A DNA stretch of 64,000 nucleotides from Alloprevotella sp. (GTDB lineage Bacteria > Bacteroidota > Bacteroidia > Bacteroidales > Bacteroidaceae). The stretch covers positions 1 to 64,000 of the forward strand of contig JAFUXE010000020.1 in the NCBI GenBank assembly GCA_017477205.1. The letters run 5' to 3'. Made by a program: the position numbers and the translations under genes. The notes below the pieces were generated by a model that ran no database searches, had not been told where the DNA came from, and saw only the letters and a program-made list of their open reading frames with translations. This document shows, piece by piece, positions 25,822 to 33,918 of this stretch; position 1 is the stretch's first letter, and every line of letters starts with the position of its first letter.

Positions 25822-27251
25822 AGCAGCGGGGAAAGAATACGTGTATGGGACTCAAGGTATTTCCGCCAGAGCGGGCGTTGTCCCCACTCCTCAAGGCTCA
25901 CCTCATGACAGTCGGCCTGCAAGCGGAGGAAGTGGTCGCGGAGGCGCACCGCCATCTCGCGGTCATAGACGATGGCATTGGCCTCGAAGTTGTTCTCGTA
26001 GGAGCGGAAGTCCATGTTTGCCGACCCTATGCTGAGACATTCGTCGTCCATGACGAGCGTCTTGGCGTGCAGGAAGCCCTCGTCGTAGAGGAAGATGCGT
26101 ATGCCTGCCGAGAGCACATCGACGAAGTATCCGTCGTTCGCCCATCGCAGCCAGAAGGCATCGGGCTTCTTCGGCAGCATCAGGCGTACGTCCGCTCCCG
26201 CCATGGCAGCAGTCTGAAGGGCTTGTAGCACGGAGTCCGTCGGCATGAAGTATGGCGTCTGCATATACAGATAGCGGCGTGCATTCTGCGCCAGCCACGT
26301 CGTGGCGAACATGATTTCGGGAAATCCTGAAAGCGGCGAGGAGGTGACAATCTGCATCTTCACGTCCTCCGCATGCGGGGCGACAGCCGGAAAGAAGCGC
26401 TTCTCAAGGCGCAGGCGGCCCGTCGCAAAGTGCCAGTTGCTGAGAAAGGCACGCTGCATGGCGGCAACGGCGGGTCCCTCCACGCTCATGTGCATGTCCT
26501 GCCACAGGCCGTTGCTGCACGTCACGTAGCGCTCCGCCAGATTCATGCCGCCGATGAAGCCTATCGTCCCGTCCACGACACAGAGCTTGCGGTGGTCGCG
26601 ATAGTTCATGCGGCGCGTCAGCTTCGGGAACCGCACGGGCAGGAAGGTGCCGACCAGCACACCCGCCTCCTCCAACGGGCGGAAGAAGCGTTGCGGGACG
26701 TTCCAGCAGCCTACGTCGTCGTAGAGCAGGCGCACCTCTACACCGCGTGCGACACATTCAACGAGCGCGTCGCGCACACGTCGGCCGACGGCATCGTCCT
26801 CGATGATATAGGTTTCGATGTGTACGTGGTCGCGGGCGTCGGCTATCGCCGCCAGGAGAGAGTCCAGGAAGTCGCGGCCCGTCTCCAGCGGTTGCATGCG
26901 GTTGCCGCCCGTCACGGGCATCACGCCCTGATGCTCCAGCATCTGCGACAGGGAAACGTAGCGCGCAGGCGTCGGCAGCACAGCCGCCTCCTGCGTCGTC
27001 CCCGCCACGTCGGCATGCATCTCGCGCGCGATACTCAGATAATGTCCCCGGTTCAGGGCATGGCGCCGCCGCTCGTCCTGTCCGAAGAAATAGAAAAAGA
27101 CAAGGCCCACGACGGGAATGCCCGCCAACACGATGAGCCAGGCGATGGTCTTCGCGGGTTGGCGGTTCTCCAACACGACGACCGTTGCTGTGCTCATGAC
27201 CAGCAGGACATAGGATACCAGCAGGATGATGTAGAACGTATGGGCGGACAT
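25818..27251 (-). CDS. cls: Cardiolipin synthase
   Basis: The 477-residue phospholipase D-family enzyme joins phosphatidylglycerol molecules into cardiolipin at the inner membrane. Two N-terminal membrane helices (about 5-28 and 36-56) precede the two HKD motifs: His220-Lys222-Asp227 (HRKLCVVDG) and His395-Lys397-Asp402 (HAKTLVMDD). GFIGGMNLAERY and SIGSANMDFRSYENNFE are typical flanking blocks. Length is normal. The stop overlaps the start of the C10 protease gene by ATGA, so these two very different functions are translationally coupled. It is the first gene of the unit cls, C10 protease, queA, unknown protein. Confidence 0.92.
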   Translation of the reverse strand: MSAHTFYIILLVSYVLLVMSTATVVVLENRQPAKTIAWLIVLAGIPVVGLVFFYFFGQDERRRHALNRGHYLSIAREMHADVAGTTQEAAVLPTPARYVSLSQMLEHQGVMPVTGGNRMQPLETGRDFLDSLLAAIADARDHVHIETYIIEDDAVGRRVRDALVECVARGVEVRLLYDDVGCWNVPQRFFRPLEEAGVLVGTFLPVRFPKLTRRMNYRDHRKLCVVDGTIGFIGGMNLAERYVTCSNGLWQDMHMSVEGPAVAAMQRAFLSNWHFATGRLRLEKRFFPAVAPHAEDVKMQIVTSSPLSGFPEIMFATTWLAQNARRYLYMQTPYFMPTDSVLQALQTAAMAGADVRLMLPKKPDAFWLRWANDGYFVDVLSAGIRIFLYDEGFLHAKTLVMDDECLSIGSANMDFRSYENNFEANAIVYDREMAVRLRDHFLRLQADCHEVSLEEWGQRPLWRKYLESHTRILSPLL

Positions 27252-27331
27252 GTCGGCAAAAATAGCATATTGTGGCCGTTACGCCAAGCCTTCGCGCCGA
27301 AAATGCAGCGTCAAAGGCAAAAGACTGCGCT

Positions 27332-28774
27332 TCAGCGGCGCTGCTCCCTCGGCCAGTTGACGAGCAGGAGGCGTTCCGTCGTACGCGTGAAGGCCGTATA
27401 AAGCCAGCGCAGGTACTCGGCACCCTGCACCTCCGGCGGCACGTAGCCCTGATCCACGAACACGCGTGCCCACTGTCCGCCCTGCGCCTTGTGGCAGGTG
27501 ACGGCATAGGCGAACTTCAGTTGCAGGGCGTTGTAGTATTCGTCCTGCCGCAGGGCTTTCATGCGCTCGCGCTTCGAGGGAATGTGCATATAGTCCTCCA
27601 GGACGCTTTCGTAAAGCCGTCGGCTCTCTTCCGCCGTCAGCGACGGGGACTCCGACGTGAGCGTGTCCAACAGGACGCGACAATCCAGCTCGTAGTCGTC
27701 GTAGTCGGGAAAGCGCAGCGTGGCATCGGCAAAGCGGAACCCATACTGCTCGTGCACATTGTGGAGGCGTACGACCTCCGCCGTATCGCCATTGGCGATG
27801 AAGTCGAAGGGCAGCGTCTCGTCCTTGCCCAGCGTCTTCTGGAGTTTCTCCGCCCAGTAGTAGTTGTTTTTCACCGCCATCACCATGTCGCCGCGCGTGA
27901 GGAGGTCCTCGCGGTCGAAGATGCGCGCGCGAATGCCCGCATTGTATATATTTGCCCGCTTGTTGCTGCGCGTGACGACGATGGTCTGCTGCGTGCCGCA
28001 ATCGCCGTAAGCTTCCACCAGGCTTTCTATCAGGTCCTCGCCGTCCACATAGCGCACCTCGCCATGGTCGTCGGCTTCCACGAGGGGCAGGGCATCGGGC
28101 GCTTCCTGCAACTGCTGCCGCAGGCGCGTGGCCGCCGTGAGCACGTCGCTGCCTTCTGCCTGGCGCACGACCTCCGTGAGGTCGGCCTCATAGACATCCA
28201 GGCCGTAGGAACGCAGGACGTCGGCCGAGAGCGCGGGACTCTGCGCCTCGCCCACGGGGGGGAGCTGCGCAGTATCGCCCACGAAGAGCACGCGACAGCC
28301 GGGTGCCTCGTAGGCATAGTGGATGAGGTCGTCGAGCAACAGGCCCGTGCCGAAGATGCTGCCCATGCCGCCCTGATTGGCCAGCATGGAAGCCTCGTCC
28401 ACGATGAAAAGCGTATGGGGGATTCTGTTAAAGCCCAGCGAGAAGCGCGTACCCTCGCCCTGAAACGTCTGCTGCCGGTAGATGGTCTTATGGATGGTGT
28501 AGGCCGAAACGCCGGCGTGGGAAGAGAACACCTTTGCCGCCCTTCCCGTCGGTGCCAGCAGAACGACCTCGCGCTCCAGGCGCTGCATGACGCGCACAAG
28601 GGCACCGACGAGGCTCGTCTTTCCCGTTCCGGCATATCCGCGAAGCACGAAGGCCAACTGTTCGCGGCCATTCGTAATGAAATGGGCAAGCTTCAGGGCG
28701 GCCTCCGCCTGTCCGGGAGTGAACGGGTGCGCAAATTCAAGGGCAATCTGTTCGGCAAGTGTTTCGTAAACCAT
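27332..28774 (-). CDS. RecD-like SF1 DNA helicase / AAA ATPase
   Basis: The 480-residue SF1 helicase has Walker A GYAGTGKTSLVGAL, motif Ia VVLLAPTGRAAKVF, Walker B LFIVDEASML, motif III FVGDTAQLPPVG and a C-terminal UvrD_C_2/RecD-type part with YAVTCHKAQGGQW and LYTAFTRTTERLLL. Such proteins couple ATP hydrolysis to 5'-3' movement on DNA and act in repair or replication restart. It is shorter than full RecD2, lacking the long N-terminal region, and resembles the short single-gene form of Bacteroidota. Start choices are 28774 (MVYETLAEQ) and 28780; the former is used. It is transcribed away from the DUF1573 gene. Confidence 0.85.
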   Translation of the reverse strand: MVYETLAEQIALEFAHPFTPGQAEAALKLAHFITNGREQLAFVLRGYAGTGKTSLVGALVRVMQRLEREVVLLAPTGRAAKVFSSHAGVSAYTIHKTIYRQQTFQGEGTRFSLGFNRIPHTLFIVDEASMLANQGGMGSIFGTGLLLDDLIHYAYEAPGCRVLFVGDTAQLPPVGEAQSPALSADVLRSYGLDVYEADLTEVVRQAEGSDVLTAATRLRQQLQEAPDALPLVEADDHGEVRYVDGEDLIESLVEAYGDCGTQQTIVVTRSNKRANIYNAGIRARIFDREDLLTRGDMVMAVKNNYYWAEKLQKTLGKDETLPFDFIANGDTAEVVRLHNVHEQYGFRFADATLRFPDYDDYELDCRVLLDTLTSESPSLTAEESRRLYESVLEDYMHIPSKRERMKALRQDEYYNALQLKFAYAVTCHKAQGGQWARVFVDQGYVPPEVQGAEYLRWLYTAFTRTTERLLLVNWPREQRR

Positions 28775-28880
28775 AAGCATCCAAAAGTTTCGGCTTGGCA
28801 AAAGTAGGAAAAAAACTGCGAACTCGCGTTAACTTATCCTAAAGTCGAGACGCAACGCCCTTCTTTCCGAAAGAAATGCT

Positions 28881-28888
28881 TACTTTCG
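28881..28888 (+). promoter_or_regulatory. Possible -7 element of DUF1573 gene (TACTTTCG)
   Basis: TACTTTCG lies 28 bases before the DUF1573 start codon and matches TAnnTTTG with one change. A -33 element is not evident. Confidence 0.4.
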
Positions 28889-28916
28889 CGCTCACAAAAC
28901 CGAAACCGACGCCAAC

Positions 28917-29999
28917 ATGAAGCATCTGACACGCATACTCTCCGCACTGACATTCGCCCTCGCGCTCATCGCTGCGCCCCTCGCGGCACAGACCGACGTG
29001 GAGTTCTCCGAAATGGAGCACAGCCTCGGCACCCTCGTATGGCACAACAGCGCACAGGCCACCTTCACGCTGAAGAACACGGGGCGCACAGACCTCGTCA
29101 TCACGGACGTGGAGCCCGACTGCGGCTGCACGCTCGTCAGCTGGACACAAGACCCCATCGCCCCCGGCAAGAGCGGGAACATCAGCGCACGCTACGACGC
29201 CGAGCAACTGGGACACTTCAGCAAGAGCTTCGCCGTGTATCTGAACACCGATGAGACGCCTCACTACCTGACCATATCGGGAAAAGTGGTGAACGCGGAG
29301 GCAATGGGTGAAGCCACTTCCGTCTCCTACCCCCATCATTTCGGCACGGTGGAACTCAGCACGGACGAAGTGGAATTTGAGGACGTACACGGCGGCGACG
29401 AACCTTTCCGTACCATCGACATCGTCAACCGGGGCAAGGACATCGTCACCCCCACCCTGATGCACCTCCCCTCCTACCTCACCGCCAGCTATGCGCCGGA
29501 AAAGCTCTATCCGGGTGCTGCGGGGAAAATCCTCGTCACGCTGAGCCCCGACCGCCTGCCCACATACGGCCTCACGCAGGCTAACGTATATCTCAGCACG
29601 CAGCCGGGCGAGCAGGTGAACCGCGAAAACGAAATTTCCATCTCCGCCACGCTCCTGCCCGACATGGACGAAGAAACCTCCGAGAGCGACGAACAGCCGC
29701 AGCTCACCCTTGACAAGACGTCCGTTGACGTCGGCGAACTGGCAGGAAAGAAGCGCCGCGACCAAATCGTCATCACCAATACGGGCAAGGCGCCCCTGGA
29801 AATCATCGCCGTACAGGTGTACAACCCGGGCATTGGCCTCAGCGTGGGCAGCCGCAACGTTTCGCCCGGCGGCCGCACGAAGCTCAAGGTGAGCGTAGGC
29901 CCCGAGGCGTTCCGCTTCAAGGGACGTCACGCTCTCCTGCTCATCACCAACGACACTTCGCAGCCGAAGGTGATAATCCCCATTTCCGCAAAAAAATAG
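28917..29999 (+). CDS. DUF1573 domain secreted protein
   Basis: The 360-residue protein has a signal peptide (LTFALALIAAPLAAQ) and repeated immunoglobulin-like beta domains of the DUF1573 type. The first (about 25-120) shows LGTLVWHNSAQATFTLKNTG and the conserved DVEPDCGCTLVSW with its Cys-Gly-Cys. A middle domain follows, and a third (about 265-360) begins VDVGELAGKKRRDQIVITNTG. The role of DUF1573 is not established; the fold is of ASH/HYDIN type and suggests an extracytoplasmic binding or structural protein. Most Bacteroidales forms are shorter, with one or two domains, so this is a longer version. It is followed by a tRNA gene on the same strand. Confidence 0.8.
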   Translation: MKHLTRILSALTFALALIAAPLAAQTDVEFSEMEHSLGTLVWHNSAQATFTLKNTGRTDLVITDVEPDCGCTLVSWTQDPIAPGKSGNISARYDAEQLGHFSKSFAVYLNTDETPHYLTISGKVVNAEAMGEATSVSYPHHFGTVELSTDEVEFEDVHGGDEPFRTIDIVNRGKDIVTPTLMHLPSYLTASYAPEKLYPGAAGKILVTLSPDRLPTYGLTQANVYLSTQPGEQVNRENEISISATLLPDMDEETSESDEQPQLTLDKTSVDVGELAGKKRRDQIVITNTGKAPLEIIAVQVYNPGIGLSVGSRNVSPGGRTKLKVSVGPEAFRFKGRHALLLITNDTSQPKVIIPISAKK

Positions 30000-30008
30000 C
30001 AGAGCGGC

Positions 30009-30039
30009 TTTGTCAATCCAAAAAGATACCGTACTTTTG
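30009..30039 (+). promoter_or_regulatory. Consensus Bacteroidota promoter of tRNA-Pro
   Basis: TTTG (30009-30012), a 19-base spacer, then TACTTTTG (30032-30039) form a textbook -33/-7 pair, 11 bases before the mature tRNA 5' end. This is the best promoter in the window and a useful reference for the others. Confidence 0.85.
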
Positions 30040-30050
30040 CGGCGCAAAAT

Positions 30051-30126
30051 CGGGATGTAGCGCAGTTGGTAGCGCACTACGTTCGGGACGTAGGGGTCGG
30101 GCGTTCGAGTCGCCTCATCCCGACCA
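30051..30126 (+). tRNA. tRNA-Pro (anticodon CGG)
   Basis: The cloverleaf is complete. The acceptor stem is CGGGATG with CATCCCG, the D arm contains AGTTGGTAG, the anticodon stem is CTACG/CGTAG around loop TTCGGGA (anticodon CGG, reading CCG), and the T arm has GTTCGAGTC. The discriminator A is followed by an encoded CCA. The length is 76 bases. A perfect promoter precedes it and a terminator follows directly. Confidence 0.95.
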
Positions 30127-30133
30127 GCGAAGA

Positions 30134-30163
30134 AAAGAGGGTGCGTTTCAGCGCACCCTCTTT
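30134..30163 (+). terminator. Rho-independent terminator after tRNA-Pro
   Basis: AGAGGGTGCG and its complement CGCACCCTCT form a hairpin with a short loop, followed by a brief T-rich end, directly after the tRNA gene. Confidence 0.8.
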
Positions 30164-30232
30164 GCATTTCAAAAGCGTCCATTCCAAAACATCGTCACAT
30201 TTAAAATAGACTAATCAGCACACAAAGAACAA

Positions 30233-30856
30233 ATGAAAAAGACACTTCTTCTTTGCACAATAATCCTGATGTCCCTTGGCGCATCTGCCCAGACGGCCGG
30301 GAAAGTCACCTTCCAGGGTGCACTTGCCCTGCTCCAGTATATTGCCGGAAACGTGGAACCCGCGCCAAAAGACATCGTGGAAGCCAGCGGCCTGCGCCTC
30401 GTGTACTACTCCTGCTACGACGAAGGAGAATTTGACAGCAGCGCCTTCTACTACACACGCAACGCCAACATCAGCGGCGAGTACGACGAAGAGAACATGT
30501 GCCGCAAAGCAGAAAAGACGGGCGGCCATGCCTGCATACTGGGCGTGGAATGTGCCACGAGCAGCGGCGGGGAAATCCGCTTTTCCACGAAGGAGGACTA
30601 CGACCGCTTCTTCCGTGAAGCCGTGGCATACGGTTTGCAACAAGACAGGGAGGGCGTCGAATATAACATGCCACACTACTTCATCGACCGTAAACAGCTG
30701 AATCCCGGCCGCATTGAACAGGTTCCCAACCAGGAGCTCTTTGCAGCCTACATGGACGAGGAAGCAGAGGCAAAGTACAATCCGCAGTTCATGCTCGTCC
30801 CGAAAGGAAAGACCGGCGACGGCTGGTACACCTACCACATTGGTATAGACTTCTAA
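30233..30856 (+). CDS. Small secreted protein of unknown function
   Basis: The 207-residue protein begins with a clear signal peptide (KKTLLLCTIILMSLGASAQ). The mature part has no motif I recognise. It is moderately acidic, contains several Tyr-rich stretches (LVYYSCYDEGEFDSSAFYY) and three Cys in the first half of the mature chain, and ends GDGWYTYHIGIDF. Lipoprotein features are absent, so it is probably periplasmic or extracellular. It stands between the tRNA terminator and the carboxyltransferase gene, 27 bases before the latter on the same strand, which permits cotranscription, but a functional link is not apparent. Confidence 0.65.
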   Translation: MKKTLLLCTIILMSLGASAQTAGKVTFQGALALLQYIAGNVEPAPKDIVEASGLRLVYYSCYDEGEFDSSAFYYTRNANISGEYDEENMCRKAEKTGGHACILGVECATSSGGEIRFSTKEDYDRFFREAVAYGLQQDREGVEYNMPHYFIDRKQLNPGRIEQVPNQELFAAYMDEEAEAKYNPQFMLVPKGKTGDGWYTYHIGIDF

Positions 30857-30883
30857 TCACTTATCACAGAATATAACAAATTT

Positions 30884-32656
30884 ATGGAGAAACGTAAGAT
30901 ACAATTCAGTCTCGTCTATCGGGACATGTTCCAGAGCTACGGCAAGTTCCAGCCCCGCAAGGACCAGCTGGAACGCATAGCTCCCGTGATTATCAAGATG
31001 GGCTGCTTCGCCCGCGTGGAAACTAACGGCGGCGCCTTCGAGCAGGTGAACCTCATGTACGGCGAGAATCCCAACGACGCCGTGCGCGCCTTCACGAAGC
31101 CTTTCAACGAAGCAGGCATCAAGACGCACATGCTCGACCGCGGCCTCAACGCGCTGCGCATGTTCCCCTGTTCCGACGACCTGCGCCGCCTGCAATACAA
31201 GGTGAAGCACGCACAGGGCGTTGACATCCCCCGCATCTTCTGCGGACTGAACGACGTGCGCAACATCATCCCCAGCATCAAGTGGGCCCTCGAAGCCGGC
31301 ATGACGCCGCAGGCCACGCTCTGCATCACCAACTCGCCCGTCCACACGGCAGAATACTACAGCGACATCGCCGACCAGCTCATCGCTGCAGGCGCGCCCG
31401 AGATTTGCCTCAAGGACATGGCCGGCATCGGACAGCCCGCCCTGCTCGGACGGCTGACGCGCATGATCAAGGAGAAGCACCCCGACGTCATCATCCAGTA
31501 CCACAGCCACAGCGGCCCGGGGCTCAACATGGCCAGCATCCTGGAAGTGTGCCAGAACGGTGCCGACGTCATTGACACCGCCATCGAACCCCTCTCCTGG
31601 GGAAAGGGACATGCCGACGTGCTCAGCGTGCAGAGCATGCTGAAGAACTACGGCTTCGACGTGCCCGACATCAACATGCAGGCCTACATGGAAGCCCGCA
31701 AGCTGACGCAGGAGTTCATCGACGACTTCCTGGGCTACTTCATGAACAAGCAGAACCACCTCATGTCCTCCCTCCTGCTGGGCTGCGGCCTGCCGGGCGG
31801 CATGATGGGCTCGATGATGGCCGACCTGAAAGGCGCTATGGGAGCCATCAACAACAACCGCGCCAAGAAGGGCGAAGAACCCCTGAGCGAAGACGAGTTG
31901 CTCATCAAGCTCTTCGACGAAGTGGGCTACGTATGGCCGCGCGTGGGCTATCCTCCCCTCGTGACGCCCTTCTCGCAGTACGTGAAGAACATCGCCCTGA
32001 TGAACCTCCTCACCGAGTCGATGGACAAGCCGCGCTTCTCCATGATGGACGAGAACATGTGGGGCATGATACTCGGCAAGAGCGGCAAGCTGCCCGGCGA
32101 GCTGGCACCTGAAATCAAGGCGCTCGCCAAGGAGCAGGGCCGCGAGTTCTTCGAGGGCGACCCCCGCACGCTCTATCCCGACTGCCTCGACAAGTTCCGG
32201 GGGGAGATGGAGGAGAACGGCTGGGACCTTGGCCCCGACGAGGAAGAACTCTACGAATTCGCCATGCACGAAGTGCAGTACCGCGCCTACAAGAGCGGAC
32301 AGGCCAAGAAGCAGTTCCTGGCCGACCTGCAGGCAGCCAAGGACAAGGCCCTCGGCACAGGCGTATCGCCCGAGGAGGCCCTCGCCCTGAAACATGCCAA
32401 GGCCGACGCCGTAACCGCCCCCGAAGCCGGCATCGTGCTCTGGGAAATCAATGGCGACGGAGAAGCTGAAACGAGCATTGAGCCGTTCATCGGCAAGGAA
32501 TACAAGGAAGGCGACTTCTTCTGCTACATCGAAAACCGCTACGGCCAAATCCGCGAAATCCCCGCTGCTCTTGGCGGAAAGCTCGTTGAGATTGGCGCCA
32601 AGCAGGGCGGCCACGTCCAGAAAGGCGATGTGCTGGCCTGGATAGAGCGTGCGTAA
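30884..32656 (+). CDS. Oxaloacetate decarboxylase/pyruvate carboxylase-type carboxyltransferase with degenerate biotinyl domain
   Basis: The 590-residue protein has a DRE-TIM carboxyltransferase barrel with VYRDMFQSYGKF (metal-binding Asp), CLKDMAG (catalytic Lys) and YHSHSGPGLN (metal His pair), followed by a conserved carboxylase domain and a C-terminal domain shaped like a biotinyl carrier (about 520-590, GGKLVEIGAKQGGHVQKGDVLAWI). Normal carriers have an EAMKM-type turn whose Lys takes biotin; here residues 550-555 read ENRYGQ, with no Lys, so it cannot be biotinylated at the usual place. The enzyme would transfer CO2 between oxaloacetate or another keto acid and a carrier, which may be a separate protein. 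The rest of the gene is intact and well conserved, so this is not simple decay. Confidence 0.8.
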   Translation: MEKRKIQFSLVYRDMFQSYGKFQPRKDQLERIAPVIIKMGCFARVETNGGAFEQVNLMYGENPNDAVRAFTKPFNEAGIKTHMLDRGLNALRMFPCSDDLRRLQYKVKHAQGVDIPRIFCGLNDVRNIIPSIKWALEAGMTPQATLCITNSPVHTAEYYSDIADQLIAAGAPEICLKDMAGIGQPALLGRLTRMIKEKHPDVIIQYHSHSGPGLNMASILEVCQNGADVIDTAIEPLSWGKGHADVLSVQSMLKNYGFDVPDINMQAYMEARKLTQEFIDDFLGYFMNKQNHLMSSLLLGCGLPGGMMGSMMADLKGAMGAINNNRAKKGEEPLSEDELLIKLFDEVGYVWPRVGYPPLVTPFSQYVKNIALMNLLTESMDKPRFSMMDENMWGMILGKSGKLPGELAPEIKALAKEQGREFFEGDPRTLYPDCLDKFRGEMEENGWDLGPDEEELYEFAMHEVQYRAYKSGQAKKQFLADLQAAKDKALGTGVSPEEALALKHAKADAVTAPEAGIVLWEINGDGEAETSIEPFIGKEYKEGDFFCYIENRYGQIREIPAALGGKLVEIGAKQGGHVQKGDVLAWIERA

Positions 32657-32691
32657 GGCAGAAGAGAATACCAAACTTGCCTGAAATTTCT

Positions 32692-32722
32692 TCCCTCCCC
32701 ACACATTGGGGGAGGGATTTTT
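32692..32722 (+). terminator. Rho-independent terminator after carboxyltransferase
   Basis: CCCTCCCC pairs with GGGGAGGG around a 7-8 base loop and is followed by ATTTTTG. It ends the transcription unit of the carboxyltransferase gene. Confidence 0.8.
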
Positions 32723-32747
32723 GTTGTGCATGTTTCGAGCCCCGTTT

Positions 32748-32788
32748 CCCGAACCCTATGTTCATCCGGTCCCGAACCCCATGTTCAT
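32748..32788. repeat. 23-bp tandem repeat pair
   Basis: CCCGAACCCTATGTTCAT at 32748 recurs with one change at 32771, a 23-base period. It lies in the 560-base gap between two convergent genes and is non-coding. Confidence 0.65.
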
Positions 32789-32841
32789 AAAAAGCCTAAA
32801 ATATCCTTCCAAAAGCCTTCAGCCTCACCATAGTCTCGCTT

Positions 32842-32944
32842 TACCCAAGCCCTTCTCAAGCCCTACCCAAGCCCCACCCAGCCCTCCGGAGCACCTTGAT
32901 ACTTGGGTAAGGCTTGGGTAATACTTGGGTAAGGCTTGGGTAGA
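32842..32944. repeat. 22-bp repeats in inverted arrangement
   Basis: Two 22-base units beginning TACCCAAGCC (32842, 32864) face two 22-base units of the form ACTTGGGTAAGGCTTGGGTA (32901, 32923) that are their reverse complement in part. The array could fold into a large hairpin or cruciform. It is non-coding; short reading frames across it are repeat artefacts. Confidence 0.75.
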
Positions 32945-33048
32945 GCTTTTCCGGGACTCCCTTGCGGCTCCTCATGGTCGGCAATGCGTTTTAGTTCCAA
33001 CAGCAATGCCGTCTGCAGGTGGGTGAGGAGGCTGTGAGTTGCGAGAAC

Positions 33049-33144
33049 ACGATGCAAAAGTAGTCAAGATCTTCGTTCTGCCACCGCTTTATATAAAAAA
33101 GTACTGAATTTTATGTGTTTTTAGCAGAAAAGTGGTTGGGATGG
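33049..33144. repeat. 96-bp direct repeat, copy 1 (3' side of toxin-antitoxin module)
   Basis: This 96-base AT-rich sequence recurs at 33919-34014 with about five differences. It includes TACTTTTG on the minus strand, a good -7 element. The two copies flank the toxin-antitoxin pair. Confidence 0.88.
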
Positions 33145-33167
33145 TAGTAATGTTGTGTTGTATAACG

Positions 33168-33200
33168 AAAAAAGTCACCCCTCCCTGCGAGGTGACTTTT
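33168..33200 (-). terminator. Rho-independent terminator of the toxin-antitoxin operon
   Basis: On the minus strand AAAAGTCACC pairs with GGTGACTTTT, and the T run extends to six. It lies 17 bases after the toxin stop codon. The stem is symmetric and could work in both directions. Confidence 0.8.
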
Positions 33201-33216
33201 CGGAAAACTTAGTTCG

Positions 33217-33633
33217 TTATTGTTGTTTTGCCTTGTTGACAAACTCGGCTGGTGTCATGACCAGGATTTCGAAGTCTTTGAACCCTCGTTTGTCGCGGGT
33301 TATAATCACATCGGGATGATATGGCAGTGCCGACAGATACTGCACTGCATCCTCATAGTCGTAAGGTCGAAGCTGAACTGCATCCACGAGCTTGCTTCGG
33401 TCTATCGGCGTAACATTGAGCATCTGGCACAAAGCTTCGACCTTGCTGAGCATAATATCTGAGTTGAAGGCTTTCTTTAGTATGTAAGCACAATTGACAA
33501 TGGTCAGTGCAGATGCGGAGGCAGCAATCTTCTTGTCTTCAATCATGGCAAAGATAGCTGCGGCATCATCGAAGAAGCCTTCACGTTCGCCCATGAAGTC
33601 TATAACTACATTAGTGTCAAGAAAAACATTCAT
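33217..33633 (-). CDS. PIN-domain (VapC-like) toxin
   Basis: The 138-residue protein is a PIN-domain ribonuclease of toxin-antitoxin type. The acidic active-site residues can be followed: FLDTNVVIDF (Asp6), a middle acidic position in DYEDAVQYL, and IITRDKRGF near the C-terminus. PIN toxins cut RNA, often tRNA or rRNA. The start at 33633 gives the standard MNVFLDTN opening and overlaps the stop of the upstream antitoxin gene by ATGA. Base composition is distinctly lower in GC than the housekeeping neighbours, and 96-bp direct repeats flank the pair, which suggests an acquired cassette. The target is unknown. Confidence 0.85.
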   Translation of the reverse strand: MNVFLDTNVVIDFMGEREGFFDDAAAIFAMIEDKKIAASASALTIVNCAYILKKAFNSDIMLSKVEALCQMLNVTPIDRSKLVDAVQLRPYDYEDAVQYLSALPYHPDVIITRDKRGFKDFEILVMTPAEFVNKAKQQ

Positions 33634-33896
33634 CGTGCCCTTTCCTCCCACATTTCATAAAGTTCCTTGTCCAAATCGAAGTCTTTTGGCAGCGGGCCGC
33701 ACGTCATGGCCATCACTTTTGCCGACGGCTTATAGTCCTTTGGAATCTTTGGGAACACGAGTTCTGCCTTATGCTGTTTGTTTTCCACGCTTTCCGCGGC
33801 CTTCATCAAGTGACTGGCCAGCCATCGCTGATTGCTTGCCGTAAGTGAAAGCCCCTGCAGGTAACTCCACAGATTGTTAAGTGAAACTGCATTCAT
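33630..33896 (-). CDS. Antitoxin of the PIN-domain toxin module
   Basis: The 88-residue protein lies directly upstream of, and overlaps by four bases, a PIN toxin gene, the usual antitoxin position. It opens with NLWSYLQGLSLTASNQRWLASHL, which is probably helical, and ends with an acidic, aromatic segment (DLDKELYEMWEERAR) suited to filling the toxin active-site groove. I do not recognise a standard DNA-binding domain such as AbrB, RHH or Phd, so the family assignment rests on context. A TACTTTTG element at 33932-33925, inside the direct repeat, is the likely -7 box, 28 bases upstream of the ATG. Confidence 0.7.
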   Translation of the reverse strand: MNAVSLNNLWSYLQGLSLTASNQRWLASHLMKAAESVENKQHKAELVFPKIPKDYKPSAKVMAMTCGPLPKDFDLDKELYEMWEERAR

Positions 33897-33918
33897 AATC
33901 TATTGCTTTTGCCTGTTT

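Noticed and set aside
24196..25908. Open frame (570 codons) antisense to the C10 protease gene
   Set aside because: Same cause; the sense frame has the catalytic Cys and His of C10 peptidases.
32863..33057. 64-codon minus-strand frame starting in the direct repeat
   Set aside because: Half of it is the 22-bp repeat; it is more likely a by-product, though a remnant of a duplicated antitoxin promoter unit remains possible.
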